Positions 34,990-44,402 of a stretch of 64,000 nt of DNA are shown here, in pieces. The DNA is from Rhizorhapis suberifaciens (lineage in GTDB: Bacteria > Pseudomonadota > Alphaproteobacteria > Sphingomonadales > Sphingomonadaceae). The translations under genes and the position numbers were made by a program. The stretch lies in contig NZ_JACHOV010000007.1 of assembly GCF_014200045.1 (NCBI RefSeq), forward strand, positions 124,001 to 188,000. Reading direction: 5' to 3'. The stretch's first letter is position 1, and each line of letters starts with the position of its first letter. The notes beneath the pieces were generated by a model. It saw only the letters and a program-made list of their open reading frames with translations. It was not told the DNA's origin and ran no database searches.

Positions 34990-36363
34990 ATGAGCACGCG
35001 CACAGAATCTGGTGGGACTGATCCTGTCATCGAAACCCGCGACCAACTGGTCGCCCTGTTCGCGAGCGGCGAAAAATCCCCGGAAAAGTGGAGAATCGGC
35101 ACCGAGCACGAAAAGTTCGTATATGCACGGAAGGATCACCACGCCCCCTCCTATGAAGAGAAGGGCGGCATTCATACATTATTGGTCGGCCTCACTCGCT
35201 ATGGCTGGAGTCCGGTTCTGGAAGGCGAGAATATCATCGCGCTTTCAGGCCCTGACGGCACGATCAGCCTTGAACCCGCTGGCCAGTTGGAACTTTCCGG
35301 AGCACCACTCGACAATCTGCATCAGACCTGCGCAGAAACCGGCCGTCACCTGGAACAGGTGAAATATGTCGGGGACATGCTGGGGCTGGGCTTTTTGGGT
35401 CTGGGGATGTGGCCTGACAAGACCCGCGAAGAGCTGCCGGTGATGCCCAAGGGCCGCTATGACATCATGCTCCGCCATATGCCCCGCGTCGGGTCGATGG
35501 GCCTCGACATGATGCTGCGTACCTGCACCATACAGGTAAATTTGGATTATTGCAGCGAAGCGATGATGGCGAAGATGTTTCGCACCTCTCTTGCGCTTCA
35601 ACCGTTGGCGACGGCTCTGTTCGCCAACAGCCCCTTCATGGAGGGCAAGCCCAATGGGTTCCTTTCCTACCGCAGTCATATCTGGTCCGACACCGATCCA
35701 CATCGCACCGGGATGCTGCCCTTTGTTTTTGAGGATGGCTTCGGTTACGAACGCTATGCTGACTATGCCCTAGATGTGCCGATGTACTTCGTTTATCGGG
35801 ACGGCAAATATATCGACGCTGCCGGCCAGAGCTTTCGCGACTTTCTGAAAGGCGAGCTTCCCGCCCTGCCCGGTGAACGCCCCCGCCTCAGCGATTGGAC
35901 CGATCACTTGTCCACCGCTTTTCCGGAGGTGCGCCTGAAGACCTTCCTCGAAATGCGCGGCGCAGATGGTGGGCCTTGGAGCCGTATCTGTGCGCTTCCC
36001 GCTTTCTGGGTCGGCCTCCTATATAATCACGCTGCGCTGGACGCCGCATGGGATGTAGTCAAAGGCTGGAGCATGGAAGAACGCCAGTCATTGCGCGACA
36101 ACGTCCCGCGCCTGGCTCTCGACGCGCCCATTCCGGGTGGTCGCACTCTCAGGCACATTGCTGGAGAGATACTGGGAATTTCTGCCGGCGGCCTTGCCGC
36201 CCGCGCGCGCCTCAACGGGTCGGGCGACAATGAAACCGGCTATCTCGATTCCTTGCAGGAGATTGTCGCTTCCGGCAAAGTTCCCGCAGAGCGCTTGCTC
36301 GACCATTATCACGGCGCATGGCAAGGCGATGTCAGCAAGGTCTATGAGGAAGAGAGCTTTTGA
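34990..36363 (+). CDS. gshA: Glutamate-cysteine ligase (plant/alphaproteobacterial type)
   Basis: A 457-residue ATP-dependent ligase for the first step of glutathione synthesis. The type is the one shared by plants and alphaproteobacteria: the opening KWRIGTEHEKFVY and the strands ISLEPAGQLELSG are characteristic, and the length matches. It makes gamma-glutamylcysteine in the cytoplasm. An AAGG ribosome site is correctly spaced. Glutathione supply is relevant to the LigF-like transferases elsewhere in the window, though the genes are far apart. Confidence 0.94.
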   Translation: MSTRTESGGTDPVIETRDQLVALFASGEKSPEKWRIGTEHEKFVYARKDHHAPSYEEKGGIHTLLVGLTRYGWSPVLEGENIIALSGPDGTISLEPAGQLELSGAPLDNLHQTCAETGRHLEQVKYVGDMLGLGFLGLGMWPDKTREELPVMPKGRYDIMLRHMPRVGSMGLDMMLRTCTIQVNLDYCSEAMMAKMFRTSLALQPLATALFANSPFMEGKPNGFLSYRSHIWSDTDPHRTGMLPFVFEDGFGYERYADYALDVPMYFVYRDGKYIDAAGQSFRDFLKGELPALPGERPRLSDWTDHLSTAFPEVRLKTFLEMRGADGGPWSRICALPAFWVGLLYNHAALDAAWDVVKGWSMEERQSLRDNVPRLALDAPIPGGRTLRHIAGEILGISAGGLAARARLNGSGDNETGYLDSLQEIVASGKVPAERLLDHYHGAWQGDVSKVYEEESF

Positions 36364-36464
36364 AAGGCCGTGCTCCTGCGCGAACACCGGTCCTAAAACT
36401 TTTCCAGAGCATCGAGCGTTTAGCCTGACACGAACGGGGATGATCTCATTTAAGGCGCAACGCT

Positions 36465-37772
36465 TTATTCCGCCGCCTGTAGTTCCCCAGCAGCTCTTTT
36501 CTTGCCTCCCGTCATCCAGGCGATTGCCCTCGGCACGACGCCATTCCGCTCCATCCACTCGGCGTAGGCGCGATAATCCGGATCCGACAGCAAATGCCGC
36601 TCCTCGGTCCGTGCGCGCCAGTAATAGACGCCCCCCACCACCCCCAGCAGCGCTGTGTTCCGAACCATGTCGGTCAGACTCCCATTGCTCACCAGAAAGG
36701 GCAAGGTCGACAACCACCAGAACAGGTTCTTGGACAGATAGGCAGGATGCTTGCTCCACCGATAGGGCCCGTGCGTCAAAATTCCGCGATGGGTAAGGTT
36801 TGAAAAGCGCAGACCGAATGCCACAGTGGCCCAGGCGTAGATCGCCGTCAGCGCCACAAGTACCCCGCCCAGCATCCACAGGATGAGGGGGTGCCCCGCA
36901 AACCACCAGGCCCAATCCTGCGTCCCCGAATGATAATCAAGCGGCCCGCCATTGTTCATGAGAACGAAGGGTGGATAGCAGATAAGCGCCGCCACCCAAC
37001 CGGCGATATGCGGATTTGCCGTCCTTATATGTGCGTCGAGGGGCTTCATGGTCAGCATATAGCCCACGGTCGCGAAGGCGACGTCCACGACGAACATCAG
37101 CGCGATCAGGAACCGCGCCAGTTCAACTGGCCCCGCCAGTACATTGCCGAAGCCGGCATGCACCATATCGGCAAAGTTTCCCGGCACGATCGATAGCATG
37201 AAGGCCAGGAAGAACCCCTTCACCAGCCAACTGCGCAAATGGTTCTCCACCTCCGCACGCTCCGGTTTTCCTGCCGCTCCCACGACCAATTGTCCAAAAG
37301 CATAGGTGCCATCTCGCGGCTCGATCATGTGACGGTCCAACCAGATCACATAGGGAATGGACAGCCCGAACAGCCATGGCGCAGCGCCTGCGAACATCTC
37401 CATCGCGAACAGATAGCCGCCATCCCAGTACCAGCGCGCCAAGCAATAGAGGATCGCCAGCCCCGCCCAAGTCGCCCATAGCCCGGCGAGCTTCACCAAG
37501 CTTATGTCCAGAGTCTCCCGAAGCGGCCTCCGCGCCTTCCAGTCAATTCCCGTGGAGGGCCGCAAATGCACCTTGTCTACTAACAGCGACCAAAGCACCA
37601 TCGGCATGCCACAGGCAAACACGCCAGCCATCCCGGCATAGGGCCCGTCCATTCCCAAATGAAGCGCAAAGGCTATCCAGAGCATCAGGCCGATAAGGCC
37701 CACCACACCTGCACCATGGCTTACGGCGGATGGCGGGCAAGCGGCGGATTCATTCGGTGGTGTCACGTCCAT
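36465..37772 (-). CDS. Polytopic membrane protein with C-terminal isoprenylcysteine-methyltransferase-like domain
   Basis: A 435-residue inner-membrane protein with around ten hydrophobic helices. The last third resembles ICMT/PEMT-type methyltransferases: GPYRWSKHPAYLSKNLFWW and RARTEERHLLSDPDYRAYAE, the S-adenosylmethionine-binding signature of that superfamily. The N-terminal two thirds are an additional multi-helix region of unknown role. I begin it at 37772 (AAGGGCG ribosome site) rather than the longer frame from 37910. Substrate unknown; bacterial members methylate lipids or small molecules. It converges on gshA. Confidence 0.78.
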   Translation of the reverse strand: MDVTPPNESAACPPSAVSHGAGVVGLIGLMLWIAFALHLGMDGPYAGMAGVFACGMPMVLWSLLVDKVHLRPSTGIDWKARRPLRETLDISLVKLAGLWATWAGLAILYCLARWYWDGGYLFAMEMFAGAAPWLFGLSIPYVIWLDRHMIEPRDGTYAFGQLVVGAAGKPERAEVENHLRSWLVKGFFLAFMLSIVPGNFADMVHAGFGNVLAGPVELARFLIALMFVVDVAFATVGYMLTMKPLDAHIRTANPHIAGWVAALICYPPFVLMNNGGPLDYHSGTQDWAWWFAGHPLILWMLGGVLVALTAIYAWATVAFGLRFSNLTHRGILTHGPYRWSKHPAYLSKNLFWWLSTLPFLVSNGSLTDMVRNTALLGVVGGVYYWRARTEERHLLSDPDYRAYAEWMERNGVVPRAIAWMTGGKKRAAGELQAAE

Positions 37773-37955
37773 GATGTCGCCCTTAACGGAAAAGGGTAAG
37801 CAAGCGGTGAAAAGCCGTCGACCTCGTGGCGAATGCGCGCAAGTTAGTCGAAAGTGGGAGCGCAATTTCCCTGTCCGGCCATCAATAATCTGTTCAACCT
37901 CGGCATTCAATAATGCTAATTTGTGAAGGCTCGCTGCCGATTTTCAGGATTATCC

Positions 37956-38420
37956 ATGCGCTTGTTTCTTATCAGCCTCGCCCTACTTGCTGCGTGCAGC
38001 GCGGACAAACCCGCCGACAAAGAGCCGCAGCGCATTATGGACGAAAGCGGGACCATCCTGCTCACCATCCATTCGGGCGCCAAAGTTCACCGCTTCCAAG
38101 TGGAACTCGCCCGCACCCCTGACGAGCAGGCGAAAGGCCTCATGTTCCGCAAACAATTGCCCCCCATGGGCGGCATGCTCTTCCCATTCGATCCGCCTCA
38201 GGTTGCAAGTTTCTGGATGAAGAACACAGTCATTCCGCTCGACATGATCTTCATCAGGCCGGACGGCACCATCGCTCATATCGCCGCCAATGCCGAGCCT
38301 TATTCCCTCACTCCCGTGTCGGCTGGCCAGATGAACAGCGCCGTGCTTGAAATCGCCGGAGGACGCGCCGCCGAATTGGGCATCAAGGAAGACGACAAGG
38401 TTAGGTGGACTGCCCGTTGA
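37956..38420 (+). CDS. DUF192 family lipoprotein
   Basis: A 154-residue protein with a lipoprotein signal (lipobox LAAC at about residues 13-16) and a DUF192 domain carrying the family motifs AKGLMFRKQLP, MLFPF and FWMKNTVIPLDMIFI. The fold is a small beta-barrel of unknown biochemical role. The start at 37956 follows CAGGAT. An earlier GTG at 37923 lacks the signal. It ends 7 bases from the stop of the decaheme cytochrome gene, on the opposite strand. Confidence 0.87.
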   Translation: MRLFLISLALLAACSADKPADKEPQRIMDESGTILLTIHSGAKVHRFQVELARTPDEQAKGLMFRKQLPPMGGMLFPFDPPQVASFWMKNTVIPLDMIFIRPDGTIAHIAANAEPYSLTPVSAGQMNSAVLEIAGGRAAELGIKEDDKVRWTAR

Positions 38421-38427
38421 CCCCCGG

Positions 38428-41400
38428 CTATTGCGGCAATAGCATCGGCGGCCGCCATCCGTTCATGTCCACCTCGTCCCGAACCTTGTACGGCACGCCG
38501 CGCGAGTTGAGGAACAATCGCTCCATTTCCGGCCGGGTAAAGGGCCGCGAGCCAAGACGTCCGAACACCGCCATCTGCCCGCCTGTCTCGTCCACGGCGC
38601 GATCGCGATCCAAGCCCTTTGAGAGCGACACGGCGGGACTTGGCGTTCTCGCCCAGGCGATCAGCTCCGGCTTCGGCGCGGGAGAGAAGCCATAGAAATT
38701 GGGCTGGCTGTCAGGGCTGGTAAGCTGCAAAACTTTAAGGCCATTCCGCCCATCGGCTACATAGGCGAAGAGCGAGGCGTTAGTACTTCCCACTATCACA
38801 TCCTCGACATCATTCATCAGGCCGCCGAATGTCTCCTTCGCATAAATGCTGGGTGCCGCGGGGTTGGTGATATTGATGATCGCCAGCCCGTCCTGCTTCG
38901 CCGCCACATAGGCATAGGTCCGGGCGAGATAGAGGCGTTGAGCATTGGCCAGCGGAATGGCCCCAGAGGAAACCGCGACCGGATTGTCCATCCGTGTCAC
39001 GTCGAACAAGTTCACGCCGTTCCTGTCGGTTATCCAGAGATAGCGGAACTGAAGCGCCGACGCCCGTGCATCCTCCAGAGGACGCACGGCCGTAATGCGA
39101 GGCTTGAGAGGATCGTCGAGGTCAACCACCACCAGTCCCTTGGCCGCCGTAATATAGGCATAATGACCGGCAAGCGTGATGTGCCGCGCGCCGTTCAGCA
39201 CCCCACCCTCATTCCAGGTCAGCGCCCGCCCAAGGAAATTATTGCCGAAGTCGCCGTCGGCCATGGTGTTGATATTGACGAGGATCAAGCCTTCCTCGCT
39301 GTCGGTGATGACAGCATAGTTATAGATGGGGTGGAAAGGCTGCTCCTGATTAATTTTGCGCAGTTCCGGCGTACTGCGCAGCGGATTGATCGGCTGATTG
39401 GTGGCGAGCGCCATACAGGTGGCGTTCTTCGTCTTCACGCGGGTGTCATGACCCAGGGCAGAGAAGGGGGCGGAAACGATCCGTTCTGAAAAGCCCTTAT
39501 TGGCGACCGAAGCCACGTCATAGACGCGGAAGCCGCCTTTGCCCTCGGCAGCGAACATATATTCGCCGCGTAATTGCAGGCAGCCGACCCGGCCCTTCGT
39601 GCCTTGCGTGATATTGGCGAATTCCTCCAGCGGCTGCGTTTCGCCAGACAGCTTCTTGTCGAACCGTTTGCCACGCACCCAGTTCTTCAGCTCCCGCTTA
39701 TTCTGATCGACATGCAGCTTCCAATAATCGGGATAGGCATATTTCTGAAGGTAGGAGCCGATCACCGCCTGCGGCTCTTCCCATTCAGTGACCCGGACCG
39801 CTTCAAAGCCGCCTTCAAGCCCAGTCCAGGCATGCAAACCGACGAAGTTCACATAGTTCGTGCCGAGCAACAGCAACTGCGCCATGATCGCGTTATTGTC
39901 ATTGTCTTCGCTAAGATGGCAGTCGCTGCACTGCTTCGTTTCGGTCTTGCGCACGGTGTGAGGGAAATGGGGAGCAAACGCTTGACTCGAAAAGCCAATG
40001 CCGCTGATGGGCGGCTGTTGGATATAGATGCGCTCTCGGTTGATATTGGTCGAGGAAAGCACCAGCGCGGAGGTCGAGCGGACCGGAGCGATCTGGTTGC
40101 CCTTGGTGGTCATGTGACGCCCAAGCTGGAACATGTCCTCGCGCGCTACCTGTGGGTTGTAGGTTGCGAAATTGCGGGTTTCCTCCCCGTCATAATGGTG
40201 GGTCTTTGTCTTCCAGTTTGCCTCGATGGGCAAGTGACAACCGCCACAGCTCGTGGTCCAACTGAGATGGCAGGTGAAGCAGGCCATCTCCTCATCCTTG
40301 TGGGCGCGGTCAACCTTTGTCACGCCGGGACCGAAGGCATAAACGCCGTTCTCCGCGCTTGACCGGCTCATCAGCTTCGCCCGTGCAGCCTTGGCATTAA
40401 AGTGCGGATTTCCTTTCGTCACGCTGTCCTTAACGAGGCTGACTTCCCATTCCAGATTCGGATCGACGATAGAACGCTGGATCAGCTTGCGGTTGCCTGC
40501 GCCGTCATAAATCCATTCGAAGCGCCTTTTGCCATCGGCGTTACGAAGCAAGGCAAGATTGTTGCCCTGCGGCCGCGCGGCGGGGCCAGAGGTCAGCAAT
40601 GTGGGATAGGCGTCCGCCGTCCCATGACAGTCCTTGCATCCAATCTCGACCGCATTGGCCACTTCGCCATAGATGAGGCCATTGCCATGACTATCCTGCG
40701 CGAAATGGCAGTCGGCGCATTGCAGGCCCTTTTCCGCGTGAATGTCCATCATGTGCACGGTTTTGCCGGGGTTGACACCGGGCGGCACGAACTTGCCCTC
40801 GTCCGCCTTGCGCCATTTTTCCGGATCGTCATTGGCGACGACCTTGCCGTCGGCATCGAGCAGATTGCCCTCACGATCCCGTTTCAGGATCGCCCGGAAA
40901 TTCCACCCATGACCATGATAGTCCGCGAATTGCGTATCTTTCAGCTTTGGGTTGAGGTCATACACATCGCGCAAGAAATCGACGTCCGCCCATTTGCCGC
41001 GTGGAGCCGCACCTTCCGGATTGCGCTCCAGGACCTTGTGGACTTCCTCGGCGGTCGGATATTTCTGCTTTTCCGGCCACATATGCTGCGCGTCGGACTC
41101 ATAGTCCCACATGGTGTAGCCCAGATAGCTGTTCAGGAAGATATTGGGCTGGTGCATATGGCAGTTCATGCACTGGCTGGTCGGGATTGCGCGGGTAAAT
41201 GCGTGACGCAAGGGGTGGCCTCGCTCCCTTATGCCGGGCTGTTTCAACGCTCCGTGGCCTCCGCCATGACCATCGTCCTGCCCGCCCTCCATCTTGTCCT
41301 TGATGGTGGGATCGATAGTGATCGTCTGACCATCGCGGCCATATTGCGCATAGATCAGGCTATGCCGGGGCTCCCGATCATTGGCGTAAATCACATGGCA

Positions 41401-42507
41401 GGAGGTGCAGCCCGAATGGCGATAGTCGCCCGGCTGGTCATTGGTCCCCATGAACCAGGTAAAGGGATCGTTGAGCCGCGTCTTGTGAATGTTGAGCACC
41501 GGAATAGCCACGCGCAGGCCGGTTCCTGGCCCACGGTTGGACTGCTTCAAATCCGGGCGGCCCGGCTCCTCCAGCCGTTGGATCGAGCCCGTGGGATTTG
41601 GCAGCCCGATCTCGGGAAATTGCGTGTTGATGTTACGTCCGCCGCGCTCGAACACCCGGAAAATATCGCCGGGCGGAATAACCTGCCAGGTAGGAAGCGG
41701 ATAAAGTTCGGCCAACGCACCGCGTTTCTTCTGTTCATCGGTTAGGGTTCCGGGCGGCGTTCCTGGAGATATGATCTTCGCCGCCTCTCCCTCTTTTGTG
41801 TAGGCCTCGCCAAAGATGTAGTTTTTGAACGGAACGATGCCATTATTATAAGCAGCGCCGCCCCAAAGCATCGCGCCCGATGCCATTAACGACCGTTCGG
41901 CGGCTTCAATGGTTTCGATATGGCAGGCGCCGCATGCTTCCCGCGCGACGCGGTAATCGCCGGGATTGATGAAGCGTATATATTCGGGCGCTTCCTTGTT
42001 GAGCAGGGCATAGCTGCGTTTCGGATTGGCCGAAGACGGAAAGTGCCAGCTTTCGGGATATTTGGGCAGCACATGCGCCTTGTCGCGTGCAGCCACATAG
42101 GCGGGATGGTCATGCGGCAGGTCGGCGTCGCCTTTGACTGCCGCATTACCGCCATGACAATCGACGCAGCCCAGCTTTACGGCAGGGGTGGCGTGCATGC
42201 TCGGCTGGTCGGTCTGAACATGACAGCTGTAGCAGCCGGACGATTTTACCGCGACATCCTCGTCGGTTTGGCTCATTGGCGCGGGCGGAGTGACGGCATA
42301 GGTGCGCTGAACCGGCTTTTCGTCGTCGCTGGCGAAAGTGGCGGTGAGGGGGATGAGGAGGAAGAGGGCGAGGAGAAACGCTAACCTCGCCCATCCCCAC
42401 TCGTGGAGGCGGGAATCTATCTCCTGCCTTCTCCACAGACGCGAGGTCCGGAGATGGATTCCCGCCTCCGCGGGAATGACGAGGAAAGGGGGACGTCCAA
42501 CCCCCAT
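38428..42507 (-). CDS. Decaheme cytochrome c fused to an LVIVD-type beta-propeller
   Basis: A 1359-residue exported multiheme protein. The first 37 residues are an unusual arginine-rich lead, followed by the hydrophobic signal core (LAFLLALFLLIPLTATFA). Ten CXXCH sites occur at about 92, 114, 192, 367, 446, 597, 624, 743, 754 and 860, most followed by further histidines that could be distal ligands. From about residue 990 to 1320 come LVIVD-type propeller repeats (GGFRVYDVAS, GLVVVDLDDPLKP, GVNLFDVTRMDNP, GLAIINITNPAAP). This domain occurs on surface or secreted proteins. The ATG shares one base with the stop of the barrel gene (TGATG), and no other start exists before the signal core. The likely role is electron transfer across or beyond the outer membrane, inferred from hemes and neighbours. 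Confidence 0.88.
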   Translation of the reverse strand: MGVGRPPFLVIPAEAGIHLRTSRLWRRQEIDSRLHEWGWARLAFLLALFLLIPLTATFASDDEKPVQRTYAVTPPAPMSQTDEDVAVKSSGCYSCHVQTDQPSMHATPAVKLGCVDCHGGNAAVKGDADLPHDHPAYVAARDKAHVLPKYPESWHFPSSANPKRSYALLNKEAPEYIRFINPGDYRVAREACGACHIETIEAAERSLMASGAMLWGGAAYNNGIVPFKNYIFGEAYTKEGEAAKIISPGTPPGTLTDEQKKRGALAELYPLPTWQVIPPGDIFRVFERGGRNINTQFPEIGLPNPTGSIQRLEEPGRPDLKQSNRGPGTGLRVAIPVLNIHKTRLNDPFTWFMGTNDQPGDYRHSGCTSCHVIYANDREPRHSLIYAQYGRDGQTITIDPTIKDKMEGGQDDGHGGGHGALKQPGIRERGHPLRHAFTRAIPTSQCMNCHMHQPNIFLNSYLGYTMWDYESDAQHMWPEKQKYPTAEEVHKVLERNPEGAAPRGKWADVDFLRDVYDLNPKLKDTQFADYHGHGWNFRAILKRDREGNLLDADGKVVANDDPEKWRKADEGKFVPPGVNPGKTVHMMDIHAEKGLQCADCHFAQDSHGNGLIYGEVANAVEIGCKDCHGTADAYPTLLTSGPAARPQGNNLALLRNADGKRRFEWIYDGAGNRKLIQRSIVDPNLEWEVSLVKDSVTKGNPHFNAKAARAKLMSRSSAENGVYAFGPGVTKVDRAHKDEEMACFTCHLSWTTSCGGCHLPIEANWKTKTHHYDGEETRNFATYNPQVAREDMFQLGRHMTTKGNQIAPVRSTSALVLSSTNINRERIYIQQPPISGIGFSSQAFAPHFPHTVRKTETKQCSDCHLSEDNDNNAIMAQLLLLGTNYVNFVGLHAWTGLEGGFEAVRVTEWEEPQAVIGSYLQKYAYPDYWKLHVDQNKRELKNWVRGKRFDKKLSGETQPLEEFANITQGTKGRVGCLQLRGEYMFAAEGKGGFRVYDVASVANKGFSERIVSAPFSALGHDTRVKTKNATCMALATNQPINPLRSTPELRKINQEQPFHPIYNYAVITDSEEGLILVNINTMADGDFGNNFLGRALTWNEGGVLNGARHITLAGHYAYITAAKGLVVVDLDDPLKPRITAVRPLEDARASALQFRYLWITDRNGVNLFDVTRMDNPVAVSSGAIPLANAQRLYLARTYAYVAAKQDGLAIINITNPAAPSIYAKETFGGLMNDVEDVIVGSTNASLFAYVADGRNGLKVLQLTSPDSQPNFYGFSPAPKPELIAWARTPSPAVSLSKGLDRDRAVDETGGQMAVFGRLGSRPFTRPEMERLFLNSRGVPYKVRDEVDMNGWRPPMLLPQ
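42405..42477. repeat. Palindromic repeat (dRS3/REP-like) inside the decaheme coding start
   Basis: A 13-base perfect inverted repeat GGAGGCGGGAATC (42405-42417) and GATTCCCGCCTCC (42457-42469) encloses 39 bases. The right arm also forms an 8-base hairpin ATTCCCGC-4-GCGGGAAT (42458-42477). The ATTCCC-N8-GGGAAT core matches the dRS3 type of interspersed repeat. Read in the gene's frame it encodes VIPAEAGI and runs through without a stop, lengthening the signal peptide N-terminus. Confidence 0.85.
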
Positions 42508-44402
42508 CAGAAACTCACAATCGCGTTGGCGAGGATCGAATAATAAGCGCCGTTCCCCTCCTGATTGTCGAAAAGGTCCCGAAAACCGTCACCCGCGATC
42601 AGTGTGGCGGCGGATAGCCGAAAGACGATGTTCTGCGTCGCTTTGGGCCGCCAGATCGCGGCGGCGGAAAGGTCCCAGCCGATGTCGCCTGGAATGCTGC
42701 CTTCATTACGCAGCGCCTGGAGCACCGCTGTATTTTCAAACCAGAGATGATTGGCATTGCCCGAAAGCCGCAAGGCAGGGGTCAAATCGAAGTCGGCCCC
42801 GGCCCCCAGCAGAATTGTACCCGGGTTATTGAAATTGCTTTGTCCCTGCTCTTTGGACGAGCGCAGACTGTTCAAAATGCCATTGCGGCCATTGATGCTG
42901 ATAGCGCGCCCTCCGCCAGCGAAGGGGATCGTCTGCCGGATCCAATAGCTTGTATCCGCACCGGCAAAGATCGGGTTCTCGAAAATGGCGTCGAAGCCAC
43001 CTTCCGTGTCGTCATGGGGATCGCTGTCGCCGCTGGCATAGAGGCCCGAGGCGCGGAAACGCATCCAATCATGGTCATAGCTGAGTTCAGCGGCCGCGAA
43101 GAATGCGCGGATTTTCGCCTCTTCACTGGTGAAGAAGCTGTTCCGGTCCTTGCCCAGCGCGCCATAGATCGCTCCGGTGACATTGACGCGCCCCACCCGG
43201 CCATCGGCATTGTAGCCCAAATACAGAACGTCATAGTCGCGGCCCCGAAGATCCCCCAGCAGCGCGGGACGAACCGGAAAGCCGTTATCATCGACCTCGA
43301 TCTCGCCACCCTCGCGATTGCGGTTATAGACTGCCGTCAGCTGGCTGGTGAGGCCGGGAAAAGGAAGGTCCTGCCGGTATAGATTGGCGATGAAGACCAA
43401 ATCGTCGCGGGGGCGCTGAACAATGCTGTTGAGTCCGCTGTTGGTGTCTTTCTCCAGCCGCCAGAAAGCCGCCAGATTGAACTGAAAACGGTTATTGTCG
43501 CGATTGCCGAAAAAGCGGATGCCAAGCTGCTGATCGTTGAACAGGAAGCCACGAAAGTCGCTTTGAAACGGCTGAATCCCCACACGGATGGACTCAAAAT
43601 CATAGCGGTCGGACGTGTTGCGCAGGTGATAGTCGATAAACGCTTCCTGCACGCCCAGAAAGTGGTCGGTCCGGTGGCTGGGTCTGGATGGCTTGACCGA
43701 AAGCACCCGCCGTTCCGGCACGTTCACATGATTGATATTGTATGCGAGCGTCAGCCGGTACTCGATCTCCGGGGGCTTGAAGGCGGTCGCCCCCTTGATC
43801 AGCGCGACACCGCCGATGAAAGTTTGCGAGAGCACATAGCTCGCATCTTTGCCAAATACGTCCAGGCTCCCGGGGCGCTCTGTCGTCTGAACGCCTACAG
43901 GAATGGGAAAAGTACGCGGCTCAATCACTGTGTCGGACACAGCGTTCACGACCAGAAACCAGTCATCGCCTTTGATTGACAGCCAGGGGACCTTCGCGCG
44001 GTCGATCGGGCGGTCGCCCTTTAGCGTGTTCTGGTTATAGGGATCGAACCAGCGCTCCTTCACCAGCCCCAGCGATTCTATGAGACGCCAGCGGTCGGGG
44101 ATGGGAAATTGGTCTGTTGGAAAGGCTTCGGGAGGCGGCGGACGCACCGCCCCTTCATTTTCCTGCGTTACCCGCTCGGGCAGGGAACGTTGCCGACCTG
44201 GACGCATGCGCCCTTCGATCAAGGCGTCGTCGGCCTTGCTTTGGGGTGGTTGCTCGCCATCAACCAAAACTGTTTCAGCCGACATTTCCTGCCGTTGGTC
44301 CGGCGCGAATGTGTCTCTACTCCGCTCGACGGGAACGGTGACGGGGTCAGTGCTCCCTTGAGCCGCCGCTAAAGCCAGAGCGGATAGTATCAATATGGTC
44401 AC
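42507..44402 (-). CDS. Predicted outer-membrane beta-barrel (porin-like) of the cytochrome operon
   Basis: A 631-residue protein with a short signal peptide (MTILILSALALAAAQG), a polar proline-rich region to about residue 110, and then many alternating amphipathic strands up to a C-terminal Phe (ILANAIVSF), the outer-membrane assembly signal. Strands such as YRLTLAYNINHVNV and FQFNLAAFWRLEK and aromatic girdles point to a large barrel of at least 16 strands. No CXXCH or CXXC is present. It begins with GTG overlapping the preceding stop (GTGA) and ends one base into the decaheme ATG. In porin-cytochrome conduits a barrel surrounds a multiheme cytochrome; this is the natural candidate here. Not obviously similar to MtrB or OmbB. 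Confidence 0.75.
   Translation of the reverse strand: MTILILSALALAAAQGSTDPVTVPVERSRDTFAPDQRQEMSAETVLVDGEQPPQSKADDALIEGRMRPGRQRSLPERVTQENEGAVRPPPPEAFPTDQFPIPDRWRLIESLGLVKERWFDPYNQNTLKGDRPIDRAKVPWLSIKGDDWFLVVNAVSDTVIEPRTFPIPVGVQTTERPGSLDVFGKDASYVLSQTFIGGVALIKGATAFKPPEIEYRLTLAYNINHVNVPERRVLSVKPSRPSHRTDHFLGVQEAFIDYHLRNTSDRYDFESIRVGIQPFQSDFRGFLFNDQQLGIRFFGNRDNNRFQFNLAAFWRLEKDTNSGLNSIVQRPRDDLVFIANLYRQDLPFPGLTSQLTAVYNRNREGGEIEVDDNGFPVRPALLGDLRGRDYDVLYLGYNADGRVGRVNVTGAIYGALGKDRNSFFTSEEAKIRAFFAAAELSYDHDWMRFRASGLYASGDSDPHDDTEGGFDAIFENPIFAGADTSYWIRQTIPFAGGGRAISINGRNGILNSLRSSKEQGQSNFNNPGTILLGAGADFDLTPALRLSGNANHLWFENTAVLQALRNEGSIPGDIGWDLSAAAIWRPKATQNIVFRLSAATLIAGDGFRDLFDNQEGNGAYYSILANAIVSF

Noticed and set aside
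40402-41745. 447-residue plus-strand frame
   Set aside because: Antisense to the decaheme cytochrome gene, whose heme motifs are in order; a GC-rich shadow frame.
42405-42477. Insertion-sequence end
   Set aside because: The inverted repeats are only about 40 bases apart with no transposase or target duplication; it fits a small palindromic repeat better.
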